NCBI GenBank assembly: GCA_015494775.1
Contig: WGAP01000096.1
Span: 1-21,609, forward strand
Length of the DNA stretch: 21,609 nt
Direction: 5' to 3'
Source: Flavobacteriales bacterium
GTDB lineage: Bacteria > Bacteroidota > Bacteroidia > Flavobacteriales > Flavobacteriaceae
Shown: in pieces, positions 21,566 through 21,609 of the stretch
How positions within the stretch are numbered: the stretch's first letter is position 1
Layout: each line of letters opens with the position of its first letter
Position numbers and translations under genes: made by a program
Notes under the pieces: generated by a model
What the model was told of the DNA's origin: nothing
What the model saw: only the letters and a program-made list of their open reading frames with translations
Databases searched by the model: none

Positions 21566-21609
21566 TAAATCCCATGGATTAAGGATAGGTATTATAATTT
21601 GATTTTTTC

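Overview
The window reads as a chromosomal segment of a Bacteroidota bacterium. Several gene families typical of the phylum occur together: a DUF5686 outer-membrane protein with a carboxypeptidase-like regulatory domain, an AsmA-like protein, a DUF1599 protein, a REC plus PEP-synthase-type ATP-grasp protein, and a small Rieske-like secreted protein of a kind I associate with Flavobacteriia. Upstream regions carry TAnnTTTG-type -7 boxes and lack strong Shine-Dalgarno sequences. I cannot fix the order or genus.

Layout. At 1-104 is the 3' end of an unidentified + strand gene. It is followed by a GC-rich intergenic region holding copy A of a large repeat (323-646). A minus-strand operon (6184 down to 653) encodes a tail-specific S41 protease, the Rieske-like protein and the REC/ATP-grasp protein. 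A divergent 470-base gap full of small GC-rich hairpins leads to an AsmA-like gene (6714-9518). Next is an orphan MNT nucleotidyltransferase (9598-9891), then a composite repeat (9958-10408, including copy B). A minus-strand block (15141 down to 10424) holds the DUF5686 protein, ornithine aminotransferase (rocD), a two-helix membrane protein and the DUF1599 protein. An AT-rich stretch carries a second MNT gene with a broken HEPN toxin gene (15347-15997), followed by about 800 bases of stacked repeats including truncated copy D and copy C. Last is a tightly overlapping + strand operon, yidD-lgt-DUF192 lipoprotein-ribF, and then uvrB.

How the genes work together. yidD and lgt both serve inner-membrane protein and lipoprotein biogenesis, and the gene after lgt encodes a likely Lgt substrate. 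The protease, AsmA-like protein and DUF5686 protein are all cell-envelope factors. rocD, ribF and uvrB are housekeeping genes for amino-acid metabolism, FAD synthesis and nucleotide excision repair.

Most interesting signal. A GC-rich, non-coding repeat of about 240-325 nt occurs in three near-complete copies (A, B, C) plus one truncated copy (D), all in + orientation. Three boxes are constant: GCGCCAGGGATGGGAGCGGT, TGAGCGGACAGCCCGG and GGGCGCCC. The stem modules between them are exchanged as blocks: B and C share the first module, A and B share the second. All six B/C differences in the first module lie in loops, in unpaired bases or at a G.U-compatible pair. A second G.U-compatible change separates A from B. 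Both wobbles pair only in + strand RNA. In B and C the element follows, after an identical 10-base spacer, a cloverleaf-like module with one compensatory base-pair change. This looks like a mobile or dispersed structured RNA. I recall similar strings between genes of other Bacteroidota but cannot name a described family. Both MNT loci, one without its toxin and one with a dead toxin, sit directly upstream of these repeats.
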